Notes: generated from the sequence alone by a model not told the origin. A stretch of DNA of 64,000 bases from UMGS1251 sp036666555 (GCA_036666555.1 JAVWVS010000003.1:1-64000), one strand, 5' to 3'; shown: positions 34,040 through 43,651, counted from the stretch's first letter. A program made the numbers and translations.

Positions 34040-35818
34040 TTACCATAGCATCAAACCATCGTATTCATCTTTTTCTAAAAATGGAAACATATCCTGCAAA
34101 GCTGGTGTTGAAAAGCTTCCGTCTTTCATAACTCGCGACATTACCTTAGGACTTACCGGATCATCTAAACGCTGTTTTACTTCTAACAATGCTAGACTTT
34201 CATTTTTAAATAGCCACTGTAAAGATTCCCTAACTTCTTGATTATTATTACAACACTTATATGAAAATCCAAATGTTTTAGCAACATCTTCAAACTGTGG
34301 AAAACTAACTCCACTTTCAGCAGTGCAACCAATATACTTACTATCAAAAAAATTTTTTGCTGTCTGTCTAAATGCATTATACCCATCATTAGAAAATACT
34401 ACTAATTTTATTGGAAGATTATGGTGTCTAATAGTTTGTAACTCCTGCAAATTCATCATAATACTCCCATCACCAGTCAAACACACCACCATTTTTTTTG
34501 ATGCTATTGCAGCCCCAAACGCCTCAGGTAAATCTGCACCCATAGAACCACAATTATTATTAGCAACAATCCGCTGTTTTTCTTTATGAATTCCTATTTG
34601 CAATTTTGCACTATTGGCAGTATTATTACCTAAAACAGAAATACTATCGTCTGGCTCTTGTTGTTCATATTCCTTCCAAAAATAGTAAGAACATACTCTT
34701 TCTTCCGGAGCTAAATTTTCCCCTGGTTCAAACGGGGAAAATCTCTGTTCTAATTTATCACAATACTCAATCCAGCTTTTACTAACTTCAACCTTATAGC
34801 CCCATTGATTTGCTTTTTTAAAAAATTCTTTTAATCCACACTGAATAAATCGTTCTACATGTACACCTGGTTTTTTCATCTCATATGCATCCACATCTAC
34901 TGAAATTATTTTGGCTTTTGGTGCAAAATATTCTTGTGCAAACCCAGTCATTTTAAACCCAAGGCTACATCCTAGCGATAATATTGTATCTGCATTCTGC
35001 ACAATAAAATTCCCTGTCCGTGGACCAATTGACCCCGACAATCCATAATAATTTTTGTGACTTCTAGGCATAACATCTGCAGCAATTGCAGCCGCAATAA
35101 CTGGTATTCCCAATGTACTCGCAAATTTTCTGAAAGCTTCTATATTCCCACTATTTGCTATCCCATTCCCCGCCAATATACACGGTCTCTTACTTTCCCG
35201 TAAGCTATCCATTATACTTGTAAAATCTTCTTTGGTAAAACATTCCTTCTCCTCAAATTCTAATGAGTGAAGTAAGTCGGTTTCCTCAACCATTGCGCTT
35301 TGAATATCTTGTGGTATGTCAAGCCATACCGGTCCTCGTCGTCCTTCTAGCGCTATATGTATTGCCTTTTTTACCTCTCTTTTAATTTCTAGTGGATTTG
35401 TTATCATTTTTGCATATTTAGTCATATTTTTAACACTTGGTATGATTTCAAATTCTTGCATTCCCCTGTATCGAAGTGGCAATCCAGATTTTTCGACGGA
35501 TATCGCATATCTTACTTGTCCTGATAGTACGATCATTGGTAAACTGTCCTGCCATGCCCCCATAACACCTGTAATAGCATTGGTGGCACCCGGACCACTG
35601 GTTACACATACAGCTGCCATTTTCCCACTAATCCTTGCATATGCTTCTGCTGCCATAGCACAGGCTTGTTCATGGTGATTGAAATACTTGTTTATTCCAT
35701 CATTTAAGGCTAATGCATTGTCTAAATACATGGCTCCCCCACCAACAACAGCGAAACAGTCTACAATTCCCTCTTCTACCAATAACTCTATTATAATATC
35801 TGCTACTCTCTTTTTCAT
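34040..35818 (-). CDS. Thiamine-diphosphate enzyme, acetolactate synthase-like
   Basis: A 592-residue enzyme with the three ThDP-family domains. E50 in NHHEQ is the cofactor-activating glutamate, and GDGSIMMN at 449-456 opens the ThDP/Mg site that ends in SND. The nearest known fold is acetolactate synthase. In a glycan locus it recalls YerE, which adds a two-carbon unit from pyruvate to a CDP-4-keto-deoxy sugar, and rfbF-rfbG upstream would provide such a substrate. Its start overlaps the SDR gene's stop by four bases. Valine/isoleucine synthesis is unlikely, since no ilv genes surround it. Confidence 0.82.
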   Translation of the reverse strand: MKKRVADIIIELLVEEGIVDCFAVVGGGAMYLDNALALNDGINKYFNHHEQACAMAAEAYARISGKMAAVCVTSGPGATNAITGVMGAWQDSLPMIVLSGQVRYAISVEKSGLPLRYRGMQEFEIIPSVKNMTKYAKMITNPLEIKREVKKAIHIALEGRRGPVWLDIPQDIQSAMVEETDLLHSLEFEEKECFTKEDFTSIMDSLRESKRPCILAGNGIANSGNIEAFRKFASTLGIPVIAAAIAADVMPRSHKNYYGLSGSIGPRTGNFIVQNADTILSLGCSLGFKMTGFAQEYFAPKAKIISVDVDAYEMKKPGVHVERFIQCGLKEFFKKANQWGYKVEVSKSWIEYCDKLEQRFSPFEPGENLAPEERVCSYYFWKEYEQQEPDDSISVLGNNTANSAKLQIGIHKEKQRIVANNNCGSMGADLPEAFGAAIASKKMVVCLTGDGSIMMNLQELQTIRHHNLPIKLVVFSNDGYNAFRQTAKNFFDSKYIGCTAESGVSFPQFEDVAKTFGFSYKCCNNNQEVRESLQWLFKNESLALLEVKQRLDDPVSPKVMSRVMKDGSFSTPALQDMFPFLEKDEYDGLMLW

Positions 35819-36666
35819 TGTACTTGCATCCTTTCATGATTGATTTGCATTTCAATTCCATTGTCAATATTAATAAATTGAAAACTTGAAGATAATTCAT
35901 TTAATAATCTAGAATTATCTGCCGTATACTCTTTATTCCATCCTATTTTCGCTATGATAATAGATCTTTCATTCTTCATTTTCTCACATACTTTTCTTGC
36001 TATTTCTTTCAATGAAATTTGCTGTCCACTACATATATTATAATCATGATATTTTGGTGTGCTTTCAATAAAAAATTCTAATATCCTCTCTAAATCAAAT
36101 ACATGTACATAATCAAAAAGACAATCTTGTCTAATAGAAACACTTGCTTCTCTTAGGCAGCATCTAATTGCATGTGTAATAAACTTTGACTCATGATCAA
36201 ATGGACCATAGCAAGCAAAAAGACGCAAATTGTATATGTTCCCGCTTTTTTGTGACAACTCATTCATAATATATTTGCTAAAACCGTACACATCTTTAGG
36301 TAATGAAGTTGTTACTTCTTCCTCTTTCATAACGTGAATATCCCGGCTCTTGTCAAACTCTGCCCCTGATCCCAAATATAACATCTTCCCATAGTATTGT
36401 CTTACATTATAAAAGTTCATGAAAACTCTCATGCTATCTTCAAACATAGTATTGCTGCTGTCGTACTGTACACTTTTTACAGGGTTCGGATTTGCGCTGT
36501 GTATTACCACGTCATATTTACCGTTTATAATATATTCTTTGACTGCTCTTTCAGACTTTAAATCCAGTTCTTGTCTTGTTGGTGCATCTACTGTATACTT
36601 TTCTCGTAAGATTGGCAAAACATTTTTTCCGACAAACCCTGTTCCACCTGTAAATAATATCTTCAT
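35815..36666 (-). CDS. NAD(P)-dependent epimerase/reductase (SDR)
   Basis: A 283-residue extended SDR with FTGGTGFVGKN at the N-terminus and catalytic YGFSK in DVYGFSKYIM (about residue 145). It is coupled by four-base overlaps to legI before it and to the ThDP enzyme after it. In yersiniose synthesis an SDR (YerF) reduces the branch ketone made by YerE, so a similar role is plausible. It could also be a tailoring reductase of the nonulosonic acid. Confidence 0.82.
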   Translation of the reverse strand: MKILFTGGTGFVGKNVLPILREKYTVDAPTRQELDLKSERAVKEYIINGKYDVVIHSANPNPVKSVQYDSSNTMFEDSMRVFMNFYNVRQYYGKMLYLGSGAEFDKSRDIHVMKEEEVTTSLPKDVYGFSKYIMNELSQKSGNIYNLRLFACYGPFDHESKFITHAIRCCLREASVSIRQDCLFDYVHVFDLERILEFFIESTPKYHDYNICSGQQISLKEIARKVCEKMKNERSIIIAKIGWNKEYTADNSRLLNELSSSFQFINIDNGIEMQINHERMQVQ

Positions 36667-37682
36667 GGATTTTCTTCTCCTATATCTGCATACTCAACCA
36701 AAGTATCTTGTTTACAGTCGTTTTTTATTCTTCGTCCAAGAAATTCTTCTGCATATTTTGGAGGAACGCCCGTTCCGGGACGCTTACAAATTATACAGCC
36801 TCTTTGTGTTATATCACCCTTTTTCATGTCTTTAGAAAAAACCAAGCTCTTCCTTGCCACCTCTCGCGTCTTACACTCAGAATCGGTCGGTTTTTTTTCA
36901 GCACTTCCAAAAGCCTTTTCAATGTTTCGAATTCCTTCTACCATTTTCCGCAATTCATCTGGTTCCAAAGAAGCTTTGTGATCAGGTCCTTCCATTGTTT
37001 TGTCTAAGGTAAAATGTTTTTCAATCATAGTGGCTCCCATCGCAACCGCCATTAGCGCAATTTCTATTCCCTCTGTGTGATCTGAATACCCGATGGGTAA
37101 TCCAAATTCATTCTTCAGTGTAATCATCGAGTCCATGTTCACGTCCTCATATGGAGTTGGATAATTTGAAGTACAGTGAAATAATATCACGTTTTTATTC
37201 TGTTTTTCATATATCCACTCCAGACATTCCGCCACCTCTTCAAGAGTACTCATTCCGGTGGACAGCAGGATGCGTTTTCCGCAATCTGCGATATACTGCA
37301 CCAATGGTTTATTGGTTATTTCACCTGATGAAATCTTGTATTGCTCCACGCCCACTTTTTCCAGCAAATCCACTGCTTCTTCATCAAATGGCGTTGATAA
37401 AAAATCAATCTGCTTTTGCAACGAATACTCTTTTAATTCTTCAAATTCTTCATATGTTAACTCCAATTTTTTCAACATTTCATATTGAGACTCATTTGTC
37501 TGCATATTTTGAATTTGATAATCTGCCTTTTTCGCCTTTTTTGTGACTATTTTATCAGCTTGAAATGTCTGAAACTTAATGCAGTCGCACCCCGCTGTCT
37601 TAGCCTTTTCAATCAACTGTTTTGCAATCTTAATATTTCCATTATGATTAACGCCCGCCTCTGCAATCACATATACTGACAT
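36663..37682 (-). CDS. legI: Legionaminic acid synthase (NeuB family)
   Basis: LegI condenses phosphoenolpyruvate with a six-carbon diacetamido sugar to give legionaminic acid. The 339-residue product has the NeuB barrel (about 1-270: AEAGVNHNGNI, CIKFQTF, STPFDE, GYSDHT, EKHFTLD) and the C-terminal SAF/antifreeze-like domain (about 275-335, VPPKYAEEFLGRR). The ATG follows AGGAGG. The neighbouring legB/legC/legG point to the legionaminic rather than the sialic substrate. Confidence 0.9.
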   Translation of the reverse strand: MSVYVIAEAGVNHNGNIKIAKQLIEKAKTAGCDCIKFQTFQADKIVTKKAKKADYQIQNMQTNESQYEMLKKLELTYEEFEELKEYSLQKQIDFLSTPFDEEAVDLLEKVGVEQYKISSGEITNKPLVQYIADCGKRILLSTGMSTLEEVAECLEWIYEKQNKNVILFHCTSNYPTPYEDVNMDSMITLKNEFGLPIGYSDHTEGIEIALMAVAMGATMIEKHFTLDKTMEGPDHKASLEPDELRKMVEGIRNIEKAFGSAEKKPTDSECKTREVARKSLVFSKDMKKGDITQRGCIICKRPGTGVPPKYAEEFLGRRIKNDCKQDTLVEYADIGEENP

Positions 37683-37683
37683 T

Positions 37684-38337
37684 CTATCTCCTCCTCAGTA
37701 CCTTTGCCGGTGTTCCAACTGCAGTAACTCCATCTGGTATTTTTTGAAGTACAGTACTTCCCGCACCAACAATCACACCACTTCCAATAACAATTTCTTG
37801 TATAATAGTTGTACCCGCACCAATCAGCGTATTATTTCCAATTCGAACCATTCCACATGTAGTTGTTCCCGGCGCTAAATGTACGTTATCACCAAGTACC
37901 ACATCATGCTCTATTATTGCTCCTGTATTGACAATATTGTTATTTCCCAATATGCTGGCTGCATTGATGACCGCCCCCGGCATGATTACATTCCCCTCAC
38001 CCATAATTACGCTTTTTGATACACAGCTCTTTGGATGTATTACATTTATCATTTGAAACCCTATTTGCTTCAATCGGTGAAAAGCCCGTTCTCTAATCTC
38101 AAAATTACCAATATGTCCAACTGCAATGACTGCATTGGTAATCCCCTCATTGTAAAATGCTTCCGCATCGCTATCCTGCCCGATGATTTTTACACCCAGT
38201 ATGTCCTCACCCAAATATTGGTCATCCTTATCCAGTAGTCCACAAATCTGGTATCTTTGCTGATTAATAGCCTCAATGATTACTTTTGCATGTCCTCCGG
38301 CTCCAACGATTAGTACTTTTTCTCTCTCCATAAGCAT
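37684..38337 (-). CDS. legH: Legionaminic-pathway N-acetyltransferase (NeuD family)
   Basis: LegH acetylates the 4-amino group of the intermediate made by LegC. The 217-residue product has the NeuD-type N-terminal IVGAGGHAKVI motif and a left-handed beta-helix of hexapeptide repeats from about 95 onward (VIMGEGNVIMPGAVIN and following). The ATG at 38337 lies one base after the legG stop and follows GGGGAG; a start two codons later is also possible. It is followed after one base by legI. Confidence 0.87.
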   Translation of the reverse strand: MLMEREKVLIVGAGGHAKVIIEAINQQRYQICGLLDKDDQYLGEDILGVKIIGQDSDAEAFYNEGITNAVIAVGHIGNFEIRERAFHRLKQIGFQMINVIHPKSCVSKSVIMGEGNVIMPGAVINAASILGNNNIVNTGAIIEHDVVLGDNVHLAPGTTTCGMVRIGNNTLIGAGTTIIQEIVIGSGVIVGAGSTVLQKIPDGVTAVGTPAKVLRRR

Positions 38338-38338
38338 A

Positions 38339-39508
38339 CTACTCCCCAAATTCAATGTCACAGAATTTTTTCTTTCTGATATTTTCATTCTTAAAATCTA
38401 CTTTTTTGAGTATTTTACATATCGTAGATGCAGTATTCCCCTGACCATATGGACTTTCGTATCCCTTTATTTCGTCCAAAAATTCTTCGGATTTTCCCTT
38501 TTTAATTGCTTTTTGTATATCACACTTTACACACTCACAATGTATCACTGTCCTCGGCGCAAAGCGCCCCTGTTGTCTGTCCCCAATATCTATTGTAGGA
38601 ATCCCAAAAGAAGGGACCTCCAAAATACCGCTCGAAGAATTTCCAATCACCATTTTTGCATATCGAAGCACACTAAGATATCTTCTTTGTCCCAAACTTT
38701 TTCTATAAATGAACTGGGGCTTGTACTTTTCGACATAAGTTTGTATTACTTGATTGGCTACATCTCCGCCTGTGTCGCTGTTTGGCATTGTGACAATGCA
38801 TGTCATACCAGACTCTACTAATGCCTCAAATACTTCTTCTGCCTGTGCTTTCACTTCATCTATTGTACCAAGTGTAACAGGATGAAATGTTACCACAGCA
38901 ATCTCTGTATTGAAATTCACACTAAACTCCTGCTCCAGCTCTCTTTGTTTTATTGGTTTCAGATGCATGATATTATCAACACCTAATGCCCCAACCGGAT
39001 AAACATATTTCGGGTTTTCACCCATCTGAATGATTCTTTTGGCATATTCATAAATAGAAGGAAAATGCAACGCTGCCATTTTTGTGATAGAATGACGGAT
39101 ACTTTCGTCAATTGCCCCCTCCGTTTTTTCCCCACCGTGAATATGGATGATTGGTATTTGATTCATCAATGCCGGAATACAAAACCCATATAATTCATAT
39201 CTGTCCCCTAAAACAATAATCGCATCATAGCTTTCATGAGTATAAACTGCATCGAATGCAGTAATCGCTTTCGAAATTACTGTATTCACATTTTGTTTTC
39301 CCGACTTCATAATAGGAATGCAATGTGCAATCGCTATCCCATCTTCTCGAATGTATTGTATTGTATCGCCATATTCTTTTAGCAGGTGTGTACCGGTAAC
39401 AATTATCTGCACGTTAAAATAAGAGTCTTTTTTTAACTCCTGTATCAAAGGAAAAAACAGACCATATTCAGCTCTTGTGGATGTAATAACCGCAACTTTC
39501 AAAGACAT
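38339..39508 (-). CDS. legG: Hydrolysing NDP-diacetylbacillosamine 2-epimerase (NeuC family)
   Basis: LegG removes the nucleotide and inverts C2, giving diacetamido-trideoxymannose for LegI. The 389-residue product has the NeuC features TSTRAEYGLF at the N-terminus, VLGDRYE (about 95) and IHGGEKTEGAIDE, and SSSGILEVPSFG near 290. The start is ATG at 39508 with GGAG six bases before; a TTG four codons upstream is less likely. By family it takes a GDP- or UDP-linked sugar, and the locus favours GDP. Confidence 0.88.
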   Translation of the reverse strand: MSLKVAVITSTRAEYGLFFPLIQELKKDSYFNVQIIVTGTHLLKEYGDTIQYIREDGIAIAHCIPIMKSGKQNVNTVISKAITAFDAVYTHESYDAIIVLGDRYELYGFCIPALMNQIPIIHIHGGEKTEGAIDESIRHSITKMAALHFPSIYEYAKRIIQMGENPKYVYPVGALGVDNIMHLKPIKQRELEQEFSVNFNTEIAVVTFHPVTLGTIDEVKAQAEEVFEALVESGMTCIVTMPNSDTGGDVANQVIQTYVEKYKPQFIYRKSLGQRRYLSVLRYAKMVIGNSSSGILEVPSFGIPTIDIGDRQQGRFAPRTVIHCECVKCDIQKAIKKGKSEEFLDEIKGYESPYGQGNTASTICKILKKVDFKNENIRKKKFCDIEFGE

Positions 39509-39520
39509 AATCTTCTCCAA

Positions 39521-40684
39521 TCAGTTCTCATTTATTAATGTGAGCCTTTCGCATACTTTTAGGATATCACATTTATCAATATTGGTACTACACGGTATAT
39601 TTATAATTCTCTCACTATAATATTTCGCTTTCTCAATCTGATAAGCTACCGTTTTCTGATAAGGTTTTTGTTCATGAATCAGTCCCCATATCGGTCTGGT
39701 TTGAACCCCTTCCTCCTGCAGCTTCACAATGTAACCCTTGATATCCCCTTTACAAACATCCTTGTTAAGCATAAAGGAATAGAACCATTTATTTGACCTT
39801 GTACATTTTCGAAATCCCAATAATGCACCATTTTTTTGACTCATGAGATTCGCTTTATATGTTTCATAATTTGCGTTTTTACGTACGATAAACTCTTCCA
39901 ACTCCTCCATCTGTGCCACACCAAGCGCCGCTTGCACATTTGTCATTCTGTAGTTATATCCCACCTCGTTATGAATATAAAAGTGTGTATCATCCTTCGC
40001 CTGTGTAGATAGATATTTCAAATGTTCTAAGGCTTTTAAATCGTTACTGATAATGGCACCTCCGCCACCTGTTGTAATGATTTTATTTCCATTAAAGGAA
40101 TAAGCACCAAAGTCACCAATGCTGCCTGCCATTCTTCCCTTATATTTCCCATCCTCATAATAGGAACCAAGTGCTTCCGTCGCATCCTCAATCACTTTCA
40201 GGTTATAAGCAGTGGCTATTTCCATAATACTTTCCATATCTGCAAGATTACCAAACACATGCACCACCATAATTGCTTTTACGACCTGCCTTGTCTTGGT
40301 ATAGAGTAGCTTTCCAGATTCAAAGATGCACTCTTCTTCGCAGAATGATTTCAGCTTTTCTGGATCCATACAGAGGCTGTCATCGCAGTCCATAAAAATC
40401 GGCTCTGCATGTACATACTTTACAGGATTGACCGCCGCAATAAAGGTAAGTGTTGGGACAATAACCATATCGTGTAGCCCAACACCGCATTCTATTAAAG
40501 ATAAATGCAATGCTGCTGTACCGCTTTGACAAGCAACTGCCGCAGATACTCCTGCATATTCCGCAATTTGCTTTTCAAGCTTATCCACGTATGCGCCGCC
40601 AGTGGATACCCATCCCTGGCTGACCGCATCCAATGTATATTTTTCTTCATTACCTTCAAAATTAGGAACCGACAACGGTATCAT
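39521..40684 (-). CDS. legC: LegC-type PLP aminotransferase
   Basis: LegC aminates the C4 ketone of the LegB product. This 387-residue DegT/DnrJ/EryC1-family enzyme has the PLP lysine in SFNGNKIITTGGGG (about residue 190), ACQSGTAALHLS near 55 and EDATEALGS near 163. The ATG follows GGGAGATG. It lies 14 bases after legB in the standard legB-legC order. Confidence 0.9.
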   Translation of the reverse strand: MIPLSVPNFEGNEEKYTLDAVSQGWVSTGGAYVDKLEKQIAEYAGVSAAVACQSGTAALHLSLIECGVGLHDMVIVPTLTFIAAVNPVKYVHAEPIFMDCDDSLCMDPEKLKSFCEEECIFESGKLLYTKTRQVVKAIMVVHVFGNLADMESIMEIATAYNLKVIEDATEALGSYYEDGKYKGRMAGSIGDFGAYSFNGNKIITTGGGGAIISNDLKALEHLKYLSTQAKDDTHFYIHNEVGYNYRMTNVQAALGVAQMEELEEFIVRKNANYETYKANLMSQKNGALLGFRKCTRSNKWFYSFMLNKDVCKGDIKGYIVKLQEEGVQTRPIWGLIHEQKPYQKTVAYQIEKAKYYSERIINIPCSTNIDKCDILKVCERLTLINEN

Positions 40685-40698
40685 TTACTTCATCTCCC

Positions 40699-41682
40699 TT
40701 ATACATTATATATGTCAACTTTGTATTTATCTAAATTGTTTTTTAACCATGCAATTGTTTCTGTCAATCCCTCTTCAAATGTATATTGAGGTGTCCAATT
40801 TGTCAATTCTTTAATCTTGTCATTAGCCCCCAGCAATCTCTCCACCTCACTTTTGCTAGGTCTCAACCTCTGGTCATCACAAATAATTTTTGCTCTTGGA
40901 TTAATTTGTCTAATTAACTCTTCTGCCAATTGTCCTATAGAAATTTCATGTTGTGTTGCAATATTAATTTCTTGACCAATTGTTTTATCAGATTTCAATA
41001 TTTCTATAAATCCCCTGGCTGTATCTTTCACAAAATTAAAATCTCTTGTTGGTTCCAATGAACCAAGCTTAATTTCTTCTTTGCCCGCAAGCAATTGTGT
41101 AATAATGGTTGGAATAACCGCTCTTGCCGATTGCCTTGGTCCATAAGTGTTGAATGGCCGTACAATCGTAACCGGTAAATCAAAACTCCTATAAAAGGAC
41201 TCTGCAAGTCTATCTGCTCCAATTTTCGTAGCCGAATAAGGCGATTGGCCTTGAAATGGATGTTTTTCATCAATTGGCACATATTGTGCAGTTCCATAGA
41301 CTTCCGATGTGGATGTCACCAGAACTCTTTGTAATTTTTCATTCTTGGCAGCTTGAAGTATATTTAGTGTACCTTTTATATTTGTATCCACATAAGTATC
41401 CGGTGCGTAATAGCTAAACGGTATCGCTATCAGTGCAGCTAAATGCATAACTGCGTCCATTCCTTTCATCGCCTCGCGTACTGCATTGGGATCTCTCACA
41501 TCACCCGTAAACACATCAATTTCTTTCAATACTTTTTGTGGTAAAGTATCCAACCAACCCCAAGTATTAAAAGAATTATACAGCGCAAACGCCCTGATTT
41601 TGTACCCATCTTTTACAAGTTCTTCTACCAAATGACTTCCTATAAATCCATCGGCTCCTGTTACAAGAACATTCTTAACCAT
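40699..41682 (-). CDS. legB: LegB-type NDP-GlcNAc 4,6-dehydratase
   Basis: LegB starts the pathway by forming a 4-keto-6-deoxy GlcNAc nucleotide. The 327-residue extended SDR has VTGADGFIGSHL at the N-terminus and YSATK (about residue 148). The segments AFALYNSFNTWGWLDTLP and HLAALIAIPFSYYAPDTYVD are hallmarks of the LegB group. The ATG follows GGGAGG. It opens the leg gene block directly after rfbG. Confidence 0.92.
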   Translation of the reverse strand: MVKNVLVTGADGFIGSHLVEELVKDGYKIRAFALYNSFNTWGWLDTLPQKVLKEIDVFTGDVRDPNAVREAMKGMDAVMHLAALIAIPFSYYAPDTYVDTNIKGTLNILQAAKNEKLQRVLVTSTSEVYGTAQYVPIDEKHPFQGQSPYSATKIGADRLAESFYRSFDLPVTIVRPFNTYGPRQSARAVIPTIITQLLAGKEEIKLGSLEPTRDFNFVKDTARGFIEILKSDKTIGQEINIATQHEISIGQLAEELIRQINPRAKIICDDQRLRPSKSEVERLLGANDKIKELTNWTPQYTFEEGLTETIAWLKNNLDKYKVDIYNV

Positions 41683-41709
41683 AATTATTTTCCTCCCACA
41701 TTTTCTCTT

Positions 41710-42759
41710 TCATTTTAAGAAACTATTTATCTGTCTATTCATACATGCAGATACATCTTCTTTTGCCATGTACACCTTCGTCCATTCTACCGTCTTTTCA
41801 ATCCCATCTTTCACATGCCATTTTGGATTCCATCCAAATCTAGTTTTCACTTTAGAACAATCCAATTTCAAAAAATTAGCTTCGTGAGGTCCTTCAACAG
41901 TCTGATCCTCCCACTGTTGTCCTCCCCCCCAAGCTTCACAGAATAAATCAACTAATTTTCCGGTGGTAATACAATCACAATCAGCCGGTCCTACATTGTA
42001 GAATCCGGCATAATGAATATCCTGATATTGTTTTTGTGCAATCATCAAATACACACTCAAAGGTTCCAGCACGTGTTGGTACGGTCTCGTTGACTGCGAA
42101 TTTCTGACAGCAATGGTTTTCTTTGCGAGTGCCGCTCTTACACAATCTGGTATGATTCTATCATTTGCAAAATCTCCCCCACCAATCACATTTCCCGCTC
42201 GCGCCGTAGATGTAGGGATCTGCAGTTCCTGAAAAAAAGAATGAATATAACTGTGGGTTACCAATTCCGAACAAGACTTACTATTGGAATAAGGATCGTA
42301 TCCATCCAAAGGATCATTCTCCCGATATCCCCACTCCCATTCCTGATTATAATACACCTTATCCGTAGTCACGTTTAAAAAAGATTTCACACTATTGGTC
42401 AACCGAACACACTCACAGATATTTACTGTTCCCATGACATTCGTTTCGTAAGTATATACCGGGTCTTTGTAAGAATCTCTTACAATGGGTTGTGCCGCTA
42501 GATGTAGTACGATCTCCGGCTTTACTTCTTGAAACACTTTCTGTAAATGTACGTGGTCACGGATGTCCCCCAGAATCGACTGCATATCCGTTTCCACTCC
42601 ACTAATAGAAAATAAATTAGGCTCAGTCGGCGGTGCCATCGCATATCCGGTTACTTTCGCCCCTACATTAATCAGCATCTTGCAAAGCCAAGTTCCTTTA
42701 AATCCCGTATGCCCTGTTACCAGTACTTTTTTATCTTTGTAAAAATCCATATTTAACAT
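41710..42759 (-). CDS. rfbG: CDP-glucose 4,6-dehydratase
   Basis: RfbG turns CDP-glucose into CDP-4-keto-6-deoxyglucose, the branch point for dideoxy and branched sugars. The 349-residue product is an extended SDR with VTGHTGFKGTWL near the N-terminus, HLAAQPIVRDSY, TTDKVY and the catalytic YSNSK. The chosen ATG at 42759 lies one base after the rfbF stop; another three codons downstream is possible. No rfbH (C3 deoxygenation) is in the window, so the product is probably used as the 6-deoxy-4-keto sugar. Confidence 0.93.
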   Translation of the reverse strand: MLNMDFYKDKKVLVTGHTGFKGTWLCKMLINVGAKVTGYAMAPPTEPNLFSISGVETDMQSILGDIRDHVHLQKVFQEVKPEIVLHLAAQPIVRDSYKDPVYTYETNVMGTVNICECVRLTNSVKSFLNVTTDKVYYNQEWEWGYRENDPLDGYDPYSNSKSCSELVTHSYIHSFFQELQIPTSTARAGNVIGGGDFANDRIIPDCVRAALAKKTIAVRNSQSTRPYQHVLEPLSVYLMIAQKQYQDIHYAGFYNVGPADCDCITTGKLVDLFCEAWGGGQQWEDQTVEGPHEANFLKLDCSKVKTRFGWNPKWHVKDGIEKTVEWTKVYMAKEDVSACMNRQINSFLK

Positions 42760-42760
42760 T

Positions 42761-43540
42761 TTAGTTCCATACCTTCCATGGTGCATTTCCACTGGCCCAA
42801 AGTTCTTCTAATTTCTCTTTTTCTCTTTGTGTGTCCATGCACTGCCAATACCCGTTATGCTTGTAGGCCTTCAATTCTCCTTCTTTTGCCAAGTTCCGAA
42901 GTGGTTCTTGTTCCAAAACGGTTCTATCACCCTCAATATAATCGAATATCTCCGGTCCAAGCACCATATATCCGGCACTGATTCGACTTCCATCCGCATT
43001 GGATTTTTCTCGAAATTCTTTCACCGACTGCTCTACCTTATCAATGTCCAATACTCCAAAACGTTGGTCTACGTGAACCGCCGTTAGTGTCCCTATCTTC
43101 CCATGGGATTGGTGAAAACGAATCAGCTCATTGACATCAATATCCGACACCCCATCACCATAAGTCATAAGGAACGTTTCATTCCCCACATATGGTTGTA
43201 CCCTTTTAATTCTTCCTCCGGTCATGGTACCAAGTCCGGTATCAACCAAGGTTACCTTCCACGGTTCTGCCACGTTGTTATGAATAATCATTTTATTTTC
43301 ATCTGTAAAATCAAATGTTACATCGCTATTGTATAAATAATAATCTGCAAAATACTCTTTAATCATATGCTGTTTATACCCACAGCAGATAATAAATTCA
43401 TTATGACCATAGTGCGAATATTCCTTCATAATATGCCACAAGATAGGTTTTTCCCCGACTTCTATCATCGGTTTTGGTTTTAAATGACTCTCTTCACTGA
43501 TGCGTGTACCGAAGCCACCCGCTAATATAACTACCTTCAT
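42761..43540 (-). CDS. rfbF: Glucose-1-phosphate cytidylyltransferase
   Basis: RfbF makes CDP-glucose from CTP and glucose-1-P. The 259-residue product has the nucleotidyltransferase signature LAGGFGTRISEESHLKPKPM, then VDTGLGTMTGGRIKRV and MTYGDGVSDI, all typical of RfbF. The ATG follows AAGGG. It is the first gene of the second glycan cluster, behind the extended -10 promoter at 43575. Confidence 0.95.
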   Translation of the reverse strand: MKVVILAGGFGTRISEESHLKPKPMIEVGEKPILWHIMKEYSHYGHNEFIICCGYKQHMIKEYFADYYLYNSDVTFDFTDENKMIIHNNVAEPWKVTLVDTGLGTMTGGRIKRVQPYVGNETFLMTYGDGVSDIDVNELIRFHQSHGKIGTLTAVHVDQRFGVLDIDKVEQSVKEFREKSNADGSRISAGYMVLGPEIFDYIEGDRTVLEQEPLRNLAKEGELKAYKHNGYWQCMDTQREKEKLEELWASGNAPWKVWN

Positions 43541-43574
43541 CCCAAGAATCCCTTTCTTTCTACAATTTTTATGT

Positions 43575-43583
43575 ATTATACCA
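43575..43583 (-). promoter_or_regulatory. Extended -10 promoter of the rfbF-leg operon
   Basis: On the minus strand TATAAT (43575-43580) is preceded by TGG, a perfect extended -10; the -35 region is poor. It opens the second glycan cluster, separate from the upstream Wzx/Wzy cluster. Confidence 0.65.
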
Positions 43584-43651
43584 TAGTCCTATACAAAAGG
43601 CACCCCATTTGCGTCTCTTTTTTGCCCTCTTTTGCATAAATCGAGCTTTTC

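Noticed and set aside
34040..35818. Anabolic acetolactate synthase (ilvB)
   Set aside because: It lies inside a sugar-nucleotide operon, coupled to an SDR, with no ilvN, ilvC or ilvD beside it.
36663..39508. neuB/neuC/neuD-like genes as sialic acid (Neu5Ac) synthesis
   Set aside because: The adjoining LegB dehydratase, LegC aminotransferase and PtmE-like guanylyltransferase define the legionaminic route; no sialic-specific cytidylyltransferase is present.
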